Source: Adiantum capillus-veneris (Eukaryota; Streptophyta; Polypodiopsida; Polypodiales; Pteridaceae). From it: DNA of 64,000 bases. The notes under the pieces were generated by a model. That model saw nothing but the letters and a program-made list of their open reading frames with translations, did no database searches and was not told the origin of the DNA. The stretch lies in the NCBI GenBank assembly GCA_014529385.2, contig CM043962.1, positions 40,712,598 through 40,776,597 of the forward strand, in the 5' to 3' direction. Shown in pieces: positions 33,463-44,605 of the stretch; positions within the stretch are counted from its first letter, which is position 1, and every line of letters begins with the position of its first letter. Both the position numbers and the translations under genes were made by a program.

Positions 33463-35072
33463 TGTCATAATAATCAATATCTAATTCTCCTAAATGATTG
33501 TCTCATGTTAAACTGATCATTTAATATGGGGAAGTGCCAGGGGAGAAAAAGCTAGAATATTGGTTAAGCTAGTAGACCGGACACATTAGGGATCCAAAGG
33601 AGGGAAAATAAGGATCCAAAGGGGGGGGGGGGGGGGGGGGGCATCTGCAAAAGAGCTATGTGCAACAATGGCCTCAAAAGACCCTAAGGTTCAGCCCATT
33701 AAGACTTCCAAAATGCTAAGGTTCAAAAATTCAAAGGTTGTGTCCAAAGGTCAAACATTAGGCGAATTGCATGCTTTGAGCGTGTCCCAAAAAGTCTTTG
33801 TCAAGCCCTACATAGGAGGGGGTGAGCCCAAGAAGTAGGGGATGAGAGAGAAACACCCACACACACTCACAAGCTTCATTTGTACACAAGGGGAAAGAGG
33901 GACACATGTCAACTCCCTAGGCCATATGCCCACAAGGTGTACTCAAATCCTATTGGATGTCCATGGAGGTGGACCAATGAGAATTAGTCTAGAGTAAATC
34001 TAGTTTAATTAATTTAAAAACACTTAATAAAAGAACCAATAAGAATTAAGCTCTCTAGAAGAATATTGGACAGTCTCCCAAGGGGACCAATGAGCATTCA
34101 GCAGCCCAATGGCTTGCCTGATTCCTATTGGTCAGGAGGCAAAGGAGTCCAATAAGAGTTTAGTTGCATTTATTAATTACCAAAATCTCTCACAAAAGGG
34201 GAAAGGGGGACACATGCCAGAAGGCTATCACTTATGCTGCTTAATTTCCATTGGCTAGGCCTGGGGAGGTCCAATAGGGCTGTAGCATGAGCATTTAGCA
34301 AGGGGGTCGACCAAGAGAGAGAGAGAGGGGCGCTGATTTTTGCAAGGCATTATCACACACACACTCACACAATCTCATGTGTGAAGCAAAGAAGACTCTC
34401 TCTCCTTCTCAAGCTTTAATGGAAAGCTTACCACCTACTTCAAGCTTGTGAGAAGGGATTCCTACACCAACAACTCTTGGCTTTTGATGCAAATCCAACC
34501 AAGATCCAAGCTTCAATGCATGCTCATCTCCTCTACCATGCTAATTACTAAGCTAAGCTATGCTAATATGAGTGATTATGTGAGGAGATGTACATCTTTC
34601 TCGTATGACTACTCCTTCTTCCTCTCAATCTACTCTCATACCCCGCTAGCTCTCACCATCTTCGAAGGTGTGTGAGGTCTTAGGTCTGAGACCGTGAGGG
34701 AATTGATGTTGTGTTTGATAAGTGTTTTGCTTAGTGTATGAAGTTTCCATCGTCATTGCACTAGCTAGTATTGAAGGAACACAAAAAGGATTGTATTGTA
34801 AAATGTCTCTCTTGATGGGAGAAACCATAATACAAAGCCTTTTGGAGGGGGGACCGGCTCCATGAAAATCCGGTCCTCAACTATTGTCAATTGCTTAATT
34901 TCTCTCTCTTTTGATATATTGTTCATAGTATCTAACTAGGTGTTATGCTTTTTGTTGCTCTCTCCACCCAAGCACTCTTGTTAATCTCATTAGGAATCTA
35001 TTCTAATGAAATTCTCACTATGTTCATGCTATTTTCCGCTACACACAAGTTATTAGTCCATTAAAAGTTACA
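33463..35072 (+). repeat. Element C 3' LTR
   Basis: TGTCATAATAATC...AAAGTTACA. Carries an uninterrupted G run of about 23 (33619-33641), longer than in the 5' LTR. Confidence 0.9.
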
Positions 35073-35077
35073 CTAAA

Positions 35078-35400
35078 GGATGGTTCAGTTAGGGCCACAT
35101 GCAAGTTGCAGCTTGTGTATAGTGATGTTTGTGGGCCCATGCAATCTCCGTCCTTGGGCAATTACCTTTACTTCGTGACTCTTTTTGATGATTACTCTGC
35201 ATGGGTATATCCACTTAAAGCAAAGTCCAAAGTATTTATGTACGTCAAACAATTTCTGGCTATGGTTGAAAATGTCTCGAAATGTACCATGGACACCCTC
35301 CATTCCGATAGAGGGGGCAAGTATATGTCTCATGAATTTAATGCATTTCTCTCTAGTCGTGGGATAAAACACCAATGTACATTGAAATGTCTATATCACA
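35078..35400 (+). pseudogene. Copia element F integrase core, right of the nested element
   Basis: The frame 35106-35447 begins KLQLVYSDVCGPMQSPSLGN with the first catalytic Asp and continues YFVTLFDDYSAWVYPLKAKS and LHSDRGGKYMSHEFNAFLS with the second. The similarity ends at about 35390, before the catalytic Glu, and the following sequence is not Copia. With the zinc-finger part left of 26132 this is one integrase gene split by element C and truncated at its 3' side; RT and RNase H are absent. Confidence 0.85.
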
Positions 35401-36960
35401 GAAGTAATTACTATCCCTTACCTTGGATAATAACTTATCCTTTATGATATAAAGATAAGAGCATTCTCAAGTATTTCTTTGATGAATATATCATCATCTA
35501 AGTTACTCGTGAAGTAGAAACATGTCAAAAAATAATAATGTGACAAATGAATTTTAAAAAATATCAGCATGTCAGGCATACCAAAATGAGAAGTCTCCTA
35601 AAATATATTTTGCCAGTAATCATCTACTCACATGTTAGCTAGGCATATGTCCTAGTAGCTGACATTCATTTTTTACTTGGATTAGCAAAATTTTGATAGC
35701 ATCTCCCCTGTATTTTGAATATAATTTTGAAAAACTCCAAAAATTTATGCCATCTCACTTAGAGAACCCACATGAGGATTAAGGTCAAACTATATATCAT
35801 CTGACTTAACATCTGCAATTCATGTTCAAAATCACCTTACCAAAATGCTTTAAAAGTCATAAAGCTCAAAATTTATATTTCCTTGCTCAAATTGAACCCA
35901 TGAATTCCATACTATCAGTTCGATTAACTTGGATACTCCATCGTCAATCTGCTTGTACTATTTAATTAATAAGGAGTACTAAAACTGATTATTTAGGAAA
36001 CCAATCCAGATTTAAATAAGCTTCAAACAAGATGCATAAATCCTCATTCAAAAAAGGTCCTTAACAAAGCTTGTTTACCATGCTTTTCAAATGTAAAACT
36101 GAAACCAAATGGTGGTAATATTCTATCTGTATCAGGAGCTATCATGTTCAAGTTTCATATGCAAATGTGCACTGTAAATTATATTCAAGTAAATTAACAT
36201 ATTTTCCTACTTCATTCTGTTGATATAACTATTCACCAGAACCATTCTAAGTAGGTGAAAATCACCTACCTGATGTTGTGTGTATACAAGATGTGTAAGA
36301 ATGTCTCCATTGCTAGTCGATTTCCAAAGTAGTGACTTCGATGGCTTCGTGATTTCCTCCCGTCTATGTAGGCGGTTGTTGCATATTGCTCTTATGGTAG
36401 AGAGAGAGCCAATTGTTGCAATTCAGGCGTGACCATTGAGAGAGCCGATCTTTTCAAGCCAAGGCCAAAGGAGACACATCGAGAGATAGTGAGAGTTCAT
36501 TGGTCCTCCTTCATGCAAGAACCTCATTTCATGTCCGTGCGGTGTGTTGATAGGGTACACATAACTGGAGGACTATGTCTGCATGCGCTAGCAGAGCCCT
36601 CGCCTTTTATATTGTTGTTGCTAGAAACAAGCCAAACTTCCACATCCCATACTTAGCGTCTTGCATATCATCTCCAGCTATGCACTCGGTGGAGGTAGAT
36701 AGCCTTGAATGGCCCATGTGCTTTGTCAGCATCCCTCGCTACAAACGCTTCCCAATTTCATCGACAGAATCAGTGCGCTGTAGAGCATCCCCCAATTCTC
36801 TCTACTCGCTCTGAGTATGCCCCAAATTTAGTAATGCTCACTTAAGTGAAAATATACCTTTAAAGGGATTTTTTTAAAACTAGTTTCCCACGAAGCAGGC
36901 AATGTTTTCTGCCAAGGGAGCCTAAATTTCCCCAATTTTAAGTTAATACTCCTTGAAATT
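35401..36960. other. About 1.5 kb with no recognised gene
   Basis: AT-rich on the left, mixed on the right. Short frames at 36429-36814 do not resemble any family I know and have no supporting structure. No LTR or TIR boundaries seen. Confidence 0.5.
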
Positions 36961-36967
36961 TGTGTGG

Positions 36968-37015
<48 letters not shown>
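36961..37015. repeat. (TG)n microsatellite at the 3' side of the Penelope-like element
   Basis: About 26 TG units, on the minus strand (CA)n. It begins about 63 bp beyond the stop codon of the minus-strand RT, so it lies at or near the 3' end of that element. Confidence 0.95.
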
Positions 37016-37017
<2 letters not shown>

Positions 37018-37078
37018 CCGCCCTGTCCCAGGCACCAAACACAATGAGTTGATAGTAGGCCCATTGTGAATGGGCCTA

Positions 37079-38572
37079 CTACCTTATTAGAGAAATGAGA
37101 TTTTCACGGTTAAAGTGTAACCCAGGCCAGTCATGATGAGTAAGAGACTGTGTAATTTTATTGACTATTTCGTTTCTACTAAAGCCGTTACGGCAGTACT
37201 TTCTTATTAGTAATTTTATATCCTCCCAGCAGGCAAGGACATAGTTGGAGGAAGAGTAGATGATCAAATATAGTAGGTTGATACAAGTGCTAAGCGCTAC
37301 TTTATGAGGCCTATTACTATTCCTCTTAATGAACTCCAAAGGTGGCAATTTAAGAAGATATCTTTTCCACACACATCTTAGGTCGTATCCTCCAACACAA
37401 GGAATATGAAGGGAGACAGAAAGGTTAACGAACTGTACCGAAGTGCAAAAAGCCACATTGGGTGCTACAAACTTGTGTAAAGAAGTAGGTTCAATACTTA
37501 GGCAGTGAGGATATATAAGGCAGATTTCCTGAAGGAACGCCTTATTGTTGATGCTTAGTATGTCATCCATATATCTGTAAGTATGTCCGAACAGTGAAAG
37601 TTTATTATTCCTACATTCCATGGCTTTGAGAAACCATTTGTATTAGAAGAAGGCCAGGTAAATATTACACATATTTGGAGAATAGGAGAAGCCCATGGGG
37701 ATGCCCAGGCATTGGTTTAAAAAATGTCCTCCAAAAAGGATAATACAGTTATCAAGCAACCATGAGATGTAAAGACAAAGCTTATCTTCATTGAAGTGTA
37801 AGGGGCATACGGAGTAAGTTTTTTTTAACCACCTAGGTGTTTTGGAAGTGATATGTAGAAAAGACTCTTCTTTCTTGCATTGGAGAAAGCCATTTTAATA
37901 ACCTTGGCTATCACATTCTTAAGGCCAAGATCCCCATCAAGGGGAATGTTTTCATAACATTTTGTGATACCTGCTGAAAAAATATGGAAGATTTGTTTAG
38001 GAAGGTTAAGAGAGATCTTAATTGAGTTTTTTGTTATCCATAAGGGGTTGTAGAAAGTCGTGACAGTTTCTGTTTAGAGGCACAAATAAGTTCAAACTCA
38101 GCTAATATTAGGTCAAGCATAGAGTGATATCCTTGGTGATATCAGTAAAGATACCATTAGAAGCATTAGATATCCATGTGAATTTATGTTTATGTATCTT
38201 ATAGGTGGGAAAAAGTACTGGTAGTTTAGTGTCCTGTAAAATATAGCCTAAATTCTCTAAGTGTCTTGAGATGCTACTGGTAACTGTTTGTAAGGAAGAG
38301 TTAATTTTAATGAATTCTTTTCCAGAAACCCGATCGCGGGCAGCATTCCAAGCTAGGTTTTTGCAGAAAAGAGTGGGACAATTAGAGCTTTTGTCTAGCC
38401 CGACTATGAACCAATTATTAGATATTTTTTGAAAATCAAGAGCAAGCTGTGTTGTTAACCAGGAGTAATTATCAGTGTGGATAACCATTTTCTAGGAATT
38501 TATGATATTTTTTAAAAGAAGCATTTTTCCACAACTTTTGTTAAGTCCAGTTGGAGAGAACTGACAAGGTCA
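37079..38572 (-). pseudogene. Penelope-like reverse transcriptase (Chlamys/Naiad-like), degenerate
   Basis: Minus-strand pieces in order: WFIVGLDKSSNCPTLFCKN and LFPTYKIHKHKFTWISNAS (38488-38108), matching the PK-hHK-P-R-I fingers motif of Penelope/telomerase-type RTs; a YENIPLDGDLGLKNVI palm segment (about 37955); LGIPMGFSYSPNMCN (about 37712-37668); then YRYMDDILSINN with the YMDD active site at 37573-37562, and a 150-residue thumb ending at 37079. The GIPMGF and YRYxDD-SINN signatures match RTs I know from algal and animal elements of the N-terminal-endonuclease Penelope clade. Frameshifts lie between 38108 and 37621. It is not LTR-type RT and not LINE-type. Confidence 0.75.
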
Positions 38573-38573
38573 G

Positions 38574-39110
38574 TTAGGCAGCTAAGTACAATTGATAAAG
38601 TGAGGTAAGGGTTTTTGGGAGAGTTAGGTATGTGATTGCGCCCATTGGCCAAGAATCTTCGTATTTTGATATCTTCAATAATGCTAAGATCACAAGTACA
38701 AACATGCATACCATAATGCTAAGATCAATAATGCTAAGATCAATAATGCTAAGATCAATAATGCTAAGATCACAAGTACAAACATGCATACCATATGTAT
38801 CAAAGTTTTTGCAGAATGTGGTAAATTGACTGCATGTACATTCGGGAATTGATTCATGCCAAAGAAAATCATTACTATAAACCAATTTTTTTACGGGTTG
38901 TTGATACACCCAACCAATGAGTACATTATCGAGCAGTTTGTGATTGCCAAAAAGTAGGTCAAAGCACTCACAAAAAAGATCTTTAGGTTGTATCCAATTG
39001 AGAAGTAAATTGTGGAAGAGACAGTGTACATAAATATAGCCTTGGTTTGGAGCTACTTTTTTAAGAAACCTTCGTCCGCAAGGGCTCGTTGTAACCTGCA
39101 ATTCCACCAA
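38574..39110 (-). pseudogene. Penelope-like element, linker with CxC motif
   Basis: Read from 39110: GRRFLKKVAPNQGYIYVHC, then LLDNVLIGWVYQQPVKKLV, then ESIPECTCSQF with a Cys-x-Cys pair at 38840-38832, then YGMHVCTCDLSII and, after a repeat expansion, KIRRFLANGRNHIP (38660-38600). The CxC followed by a G-H-V-x-T-x-DL-I-I and an LR-L-KG-(F/Y)R-like stretch is the hallmark connecting domain of the permuted (N-terminal endonuclease) Penelope group. The frame is the same as that upstream (39485-39114), separated by one TAA. Confidence 0.7.
38679..38793. repeat. 15-bp tandem repeat inside the CxC region of the Penelope-like element
   Basis: Units of AATGCTAAGATCAAT, about four, flanked by two copies of a segment with CACAAGTACAAACATGCATACCAT split by the repeat. 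On the minus strand it repeats the coding text DLSII. Replication slippage or a duplication broke the frame. Confidence 0.9.
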
Positions 39111-39113
39111 GGA

Positions 39114-40604
39114 TTACATTTCAAAAAAATTCCTGATGGGGGAGTTTCTACCTCTTCCCCTAGTGTAGCTACGAGATTTCCCCTGGTTAGAGGAAGAGCT
39201 AGGTGTTAAAAAAGAAGTGAAAGAGTTGGGGGTAGTAACAGAATTGGTTCTTTTCAGAGCAGGGGAATCATCCTCATCAATACATGGTTCGAGTAAGCTA
39301 GTGATGATCTTTACACCTTTGTAGTTAGCATAAGTGGTTAGGTAGATTCCAAGTTCATCATATTTCAGTTCCTTCAAGATATCAAGCATTAATCCACGAA
39401 AGATGTTAAAGGAAATCTGAGAAATTACTATCTGTTTAGCTTGGCCGCCCAACCAGGAGCAAATAAGGGAGAGGTGAAAATCCACTTTTTTTCTGGGAAG
39501 AGTAGGTCAAGATGGTTGAGAATAAACCAAATGGCATGATCAAACCACATGATGCTGGATTTGCAAGAGGCTTTAGGGTCAAAAAATTTGCAAGCACATT
39601 TAACATAGGGCCAAAAAACATTCCAAATGGATTATGTGTAGAAGTCCGGGTTACTTTTAGCAAACTCCATGTTCCCTTTTGTACGGATGTAGAGGCCAGT
39701 ATTGGAAGGGCATGTAGAATGGTCAATGAGATTGAGGTTGAAGGGTGGTTTGATTGAGCTCTCCTTTGTCAAGAAATTGTCCACCTTTTAAGATCTTAAG
39801 TCTGTAGTCTTCGACAGTAGAGGCAGGGAGGTTGGCAATGTATACCCAGGTTTCACTTAAAATAGGTGCTAAGAAAGCCTTGTTGGGCAGGACCCAAAGC
39901 TAATGGTCCACCCCAAAAGACTCGATTTCAATCTGTCTAACAGGTAAGAAAGGAAAAACTTTAGTGATTTTTGGCACAATTTCCAAGAGGTTAGAGTCAT
40001 TGAAGGAAAAGGAACAAAGATTACTTTGAAACTCTTTGATGGCTTCAAGAGTTCCACTAACCCTACAAAAGATACCACCAGTTTCAGGGGTAGTAGGGGT
40101 AGCCAGGGTACAAACAAAAAATGGATTGAGGCTACACAACTTCCTTCAAAAGTTGGACAGATCATCGCCACCATTCCTTGGATTCCTTGTCTAAGGTAGC
40201 CAAAACTTTAACCCAATCATTAAAAGATAACATGTGCAAGATAGACATTTTCTTGTCTGTGGTAAGAGCCGAGTCATATATTAGTTGAGAAGTATCCAAG
40301 CTGTTAATACATCTGAGGACAAGAGACGTGGCCACAGAGAGGGGCTCAGAGGTCAATTCCAATCCTTGTGAGAGAGCAAGGGTCTACAATATATCAAAAA
40401 AGTTCAGTGAGGTTATGATTACTTACTGTCGTAAGTAATACAATCCTTGGCCTTTCTAGCAAAAAAGGGTTTGGTTCTAACTACCAAAGCATTTTTTGGT
40501 TTATGGTCTTTAAGGTACAACTTAATTTGCTCAAGAATCTTTGTATGATTCTTAGGGCAGTATACACTCATGCGGGCTGTCATTCTAAAAGGTTTGTTGT
40601 CCAA
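39114..40604 (-). pseudogene. Upstream ORF of the Penelope-like element, unknown family
   Basis: Broken coding sequence upstream of the CxC domain. Readable blocks from 40604 down: CPKNHTKILEQIKLYLKDHK; MLSFNDWVKVLATLDKESKE (40362-40162); ETGGIFCRVSGTLEAIKEF (40139-39900); ETWVYIANLPASTVEDYRLK (about 39860-39790); HAIWFILNHLDLLFPEKK (about 39540-39485); FHLSLICSWLGGQAKQIVIS then a Ser/Arg-rich tail with RSYTRGRGRN (39485-39114). I do not recognise the protein. It has no obvious GIY-YIG nuclease motif. It sits where that nuclease lies in known members of the clade, so it may be a different N-terminal domain or a separate ORF1. Confidence 0.55.
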
Positions 40605-40620
40605 GAAGGAAATATATAAA

Positions 40621-42812
40621 CATAAATAAGATCAATTACTATAGATTGGGCTTGCAAACCTTAAACCGGCAAAGTCAAAGACTATAATAGCCGTGAGCAG
40701 GAGATCAGAAAAATAGTCTATGAAGGACTACCTAACACCAATCAACCAATCAAGGGATTATAGACTGTGGGTCCATCTTAGAGCTAAGTTTCAGACTTAG
40801 TTTCCAAAGCCATCATCCCGATTTTTCTATAAAAAAGAAAAAACCCTATGTTTAGGATGTGTGTGTAGCTATTTTACCATAAATAATAAGACAATTGAAC
40901 TTTTTACATTCAAAAGATAGCTGGCTTTAGAAAGAAGGAAATGATAACTACAAAAACAACTCAGACTTAGAATTATTTTTGTACAATGTTTGTAAGAATG
41001 AGGCCCCATTCCAAGATACAAATAACAAAAGAACTTACCAAGCAGTAGGTGAATGTGTAATCCAGTGTTGGACAGCTTGCTAAAGCCAAAAACACTTTCC
41101 AAGATAAGATAGAGTCCTTACCTGCATCCATCCAAACAAGACAACAAATATGTTAGCCTTGGATGTGTTTTACAGGTATCAATGGACTATACCAATTGTT
41201 ATCCATGTCCACCTTACAAACTTTTTTTAACTTACAAGATTAGTCCATAGTTTTTATGTAAAAAATGTTTTCTCTTTCTTCGTAAAAAATCTCAAAGTTT
41301 CTAGTAAAAGAATATCATTTTGATTAGAAGGCCATCACCCCTTCTAATCCAAGTGTCAGAATCCCCCCCTTTTTTTATATTTTTATTGGTTTATAAGTTA
41401 TGAAAATTCCACCATATGAAGTTTATACAGGAAGTTTTTTTATATAAAGGTTCCATTTATAGTTCTTACAAAGCATCAAGCTTATTTAATTTTTTTCTTA
41501 GGTTAGATGCCCATCAAGGTATATGGACTCCAAATCATCTCACAATTTGTATACCACTTACCTTATACTTCTCTTTAGCAAAACAAGTAGCAAGGAGCCC
41601 TAGCGGATATAAGCCAGGCCTTGAGTCCAACCATGAAGTTTAAGGGAAAAAATATACCATGCTTAAGTGCTAGTACCAAATCAATTCCCAAAGCTACAAA
41701 AGGTGCAACACCCGCCTAAGTGAATTCAGATACTGCAAAGCAAATCCTAACCCAATCAATAAAGTAAAGACCAAGTACTGCAACGGTGTGCAACCGGGCC
41801 CAACACCCCTAAGAACCCCTTTTTTTTTTTAAACATTCAATATCAGTGCGCAGTAGGACAGAAAACGCCACCCCCCATGTATGTACCCATAGCCAACCAA
41901 TATATAGGGCCTATCAAGGCTTCTCAGGATAGTGATGAAAAACCTTTGAAAAAGCGACAGTATTAAATGAATCACAAGGCATTTTAATGCTCACTAAGCC
42001 CCCATAGTATGTCTCGTTACTGTCGATAGAGTACTACCATGCTAAGTCAAGCGGTAGAAAAACCCCTAAAAAAGCCAATGTTGACGTAGAGCAGCCCCAA
42101 AAAAAACCCAGTTTTTACAGAGAATTTAAACAGCAACAGCTGGTATACCATACCCCGAAACCACCTCGAACAGTAACAACATAGTGTTAAGAGCAACCCA
42201 AAACCCACTAGAAGGTCAAAGCCATGCCAAAAAACCATCACCATAATATACTCACCGACCAACAAGGACCTTAACCAGGTTTCGTTTATACAGAGCGAAA
42301 TCCACATAAAGAACCACATTATCAAAACTTGCTACAACACCATTATAGTAGTGATAATGCCCCTTAAAAAAGTAGGTCTGCAAAGAAATATTCATGGGCA
42401 GAGTGGCAAACCTGAGTAACTTGTGTTGCGAGCTCCATACTTCAGTGAAAAAAAGACACACAATCCTACTTTATGCAAGCAGAACATCAACCAAAGCTAA
42501 GTGAGGGGCAGAGTTGCACCCTCACCTCTTTAAATAGAGGAAGGAGGAAGGCCACCAATCCTGTGTAATGAACAGAGCGTCATGAGTGGAGAGACCCCCT
42601 CCTGTGATGACAGTGAGGCCGCCTATGATGCAGTATGAGATAACTACCCTAGCGCCTTCACGGCCGGTATTGCCCAAGGAAGTAAACCGCCCCCCTTTTT
42701 GATCAAAACGTATTACTTGTATCTCAGAAGGGCCAAGTCCCATGGTGGAGACCCAATATAGTGAAAGTTAGGAAGTATGTGTCCAATAAGTTAGGGGTTT
42801 TTAAGTAATACA
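40621..42812. other. About 2.2 kb with no recognised gene
   Basis: Several short frames on both strands show no family resemblance. No LTR, TIR or RNA gene recognised. A homopolymer T run lies at about 41820 and a short poly-C/T at 41365. Confidence 0.5.
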
Positions 42813-42824
42813 GTGTGTGTGTGT

Positions 42825-42855
<31 letters not shown>

Positions 42856-42859
42856 GGGG
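42813..42859. repeat. (GT)n followed by a 21-bp poly-G tract
   Basis: About 13 GT units then 21 G. Same arrangement as 19895 and 43649. Confidence 0.95.
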
Positions 42860-43054
42860 TTTACGCTCATGCGTTTTGCAAAGCATATGAGGAAAACAGC
42901 CCAATGTGTAGAGCAATGGTAGTGAGAACCGCATACAGATCAGCCAAATCAGGCTTGACCAGATATAAAGGCTTCATAATGAGCCATTTAATTGCAAGTG
43001 GCATGCCTCACATACGGTGCACACCTAGATTCTTTTATGAGTGCCCAGATATAG

Positions 43055-43140
43055 GTATGTATTAATAGTATCTGCTAAGTTTGGTTTCAAATGGCATTAT
43101 GTATTAATAGTATCAGCTAAGTTTGGTTTCAAATGGCATT
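43055..43140. repeat. 43-bp tandem duplication
   Basis: TATGTATTAATAGTATC(T/A)GC followed by TAAGTTTGGTTTCAAATGG occurs twice in direct succession, with one difference. Confidence 0.9.
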
Positions 43141-43648
43141 ATCCATATTAGGCATACAAGCCAAGATACTAAAAAACAAAGACAACTTATATAAGTAAGT
43201 AACATGTTTCGAGATATACCTAGGTAGGTAGCATGCTCAAAATGTTACATAGAGAAAACTGGAATCAATTTATCATTGAAGGTAAAGGTAACTTGTGTAA
43301 GCCGGCATTTCATAGTCGTACACTTTTGTAGAAAAACCCGAGCATGGAGAATTAACACTATTCCACAAAGGGTGTGTATGCTAAGCCTTGTGTAGGTACA
43401 CATTTCAAGAGGAGGGGACTAGTTTACTAGCACTTGTGTCCACTTATATGGCGAGGTAAAGGAAAGATTCAAATCCTTTTATGTGAGATTTTCTACCAAT
43501 ATATTGGATGGGGTATACTTAAATGTGTCGTGTCAAGCAGCTCTCAATAGATATAAGAAACTAGTACTCCGATTTACTATGAGAGAGAAGATTGTGTGGG
43601 TGTGTGTACGTGAACCGTTCATCCAGCAGTGGGTATGCCCAAGTAGAT

Positions 43649-43676
43649 GTGTGTGTGTGTGTGTGGGGGGTGGGGT

Positions 43677-43726
<50 letters not shown>
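43649..43726. repeat. (GT)n followed by about 60 bp of poly-G
   Basis: Eight GT units, then G6 T G4 T and about 50 uninterrupted G. The third GT-to-G compound repeat in the window and the longest. Confidence 0.95.
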
Positions 43727-43728
<2 letters not shown>

Positions 43729-44338
43729 AGCAAAGCATTCGTCTTCAATGATGACTTTTTCTGGGAGGTCCGCTTATGTAGGTGCTATAGACCTATTGAC
43801 ACTCACAAGTATTGTGGCTCTCACTTCTTGAACCTCTTCTGACTAATCATTTGGTTGGCCTATGATGCAACTTAGGTGGTCATTTGGCCATTTTGTTTGG
43901 GTTGTGAACTTCATTCCATGTATCATTGGTGATTGGTGTGATGATACTCCATCTCCTTTTTTGTTTAGAGATTCAAAGAAGTGTGCTTGATTGGCAGCCT
44001 CGAGTTTGAGGCGGATCTCCCTTTACAATAATCTTGCCTTTTTTATTTGGTCCATCTCTTGTGCTCTAGCTCGGTAGCTAAAAATAATGAGGATGATGAT
44101 CTACCTCTTATGAGGAGTATCTTAGTATGCACGAACTCCAATTTCAAAGACATGGATTTACTCCTTGTTTGAATGAAACTTGGGTGATTTGGCGATGATA
44201 CTACTGATAATTTTTTTTATGAAACCTTGATGTCGAACTTGTTGAAATCATCTGTCAGCATTGTACGCAAGCAAATGAACATTGTAGATTTATATAGAAT
44301 TATTTGCAAGGCAAATGCATGAACCCTGGACTACACCA

Positions 44339-44484
44339 GACCCCCCACCCCCCCCCCCACCCCCCCCCACCCCCGCCACCCCCCAAAAAACCCCAAAATA
44401 TATTTCCCACCACATTGACCACAAATCAAATCTTAAAGCAATGCTACCAGCTTTCTGCCCCCCCCCCCCCCCCCCCCCCCCCCC

Positions 44485-44526
<42 letters not shown>
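44339..44526. repeat. Two poly-C tracts around a 72-bp spacer
   Basis: C-rich 44339-44386 (C runs broken by A and G) and 44458-44526 (about 68 C with one T and one G). CCGCCACCCCCC occurs at the end of each, so they may be a duplication: the sequences after them (AAAAAACCCCAAAAT and AAACCCCAACCCAAAA) are also alike. Confidence 0.9.
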
Positions 44527-44527
<1 letters not shown>

Positions 44528-44605
44528 CCACCCCCCAAACCCCAACCCAAAACTAGGATTGGTCCCACCCACAAGCCACAAATCAAATCTCCTACCAAGC
44601 AATTG

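Larger units (their letters stand above)
26133..35072 (+). mobile_element. Element C: chromovirus nested in Copia element F
   Basis: Full-length LTR element with LTRs of 1603 bp (26133-27735) and 1610 bp (33463-35072), primer site, Gag, protease, RT, RNase H, integrase and chromodomain-like tail, polypurine tract. The flanking 5-mers are TTAAA (26128-26132) and CTAAA (35073-35077), a target duplication with one change. It interrupts the Copia integrase. LTR copies are clearly similar but differ by point changes and poly-G length. Compared with B it is better preserved, yet Gag, protease/RT and integrase frames contain stops and small indels. Confidence 0.9.

Noticed and set aside
36429-36814. 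Overlapping plus-strand frames as a host gene
   Set aside because: No family resemblance, no long frame and no conserved motif.
39330-39360. GIY...YKG pattern (LGIYLTTYANYKGV) as a GIY-YIG nuclease
   Set aside because: The spacing between GIY and Y-x-G is too short, and no Arg or Glu catalytic pattern follows. Kept as an unknown domain.
37079-39485. Group II intron or LINE reverse transcriptase
   Set aside because: The GIPMGFSYSPNMCN and YRYMDD-SINN motifs with an upstream CxC do not fit either; no maturase or LINE endonuclease was seen.
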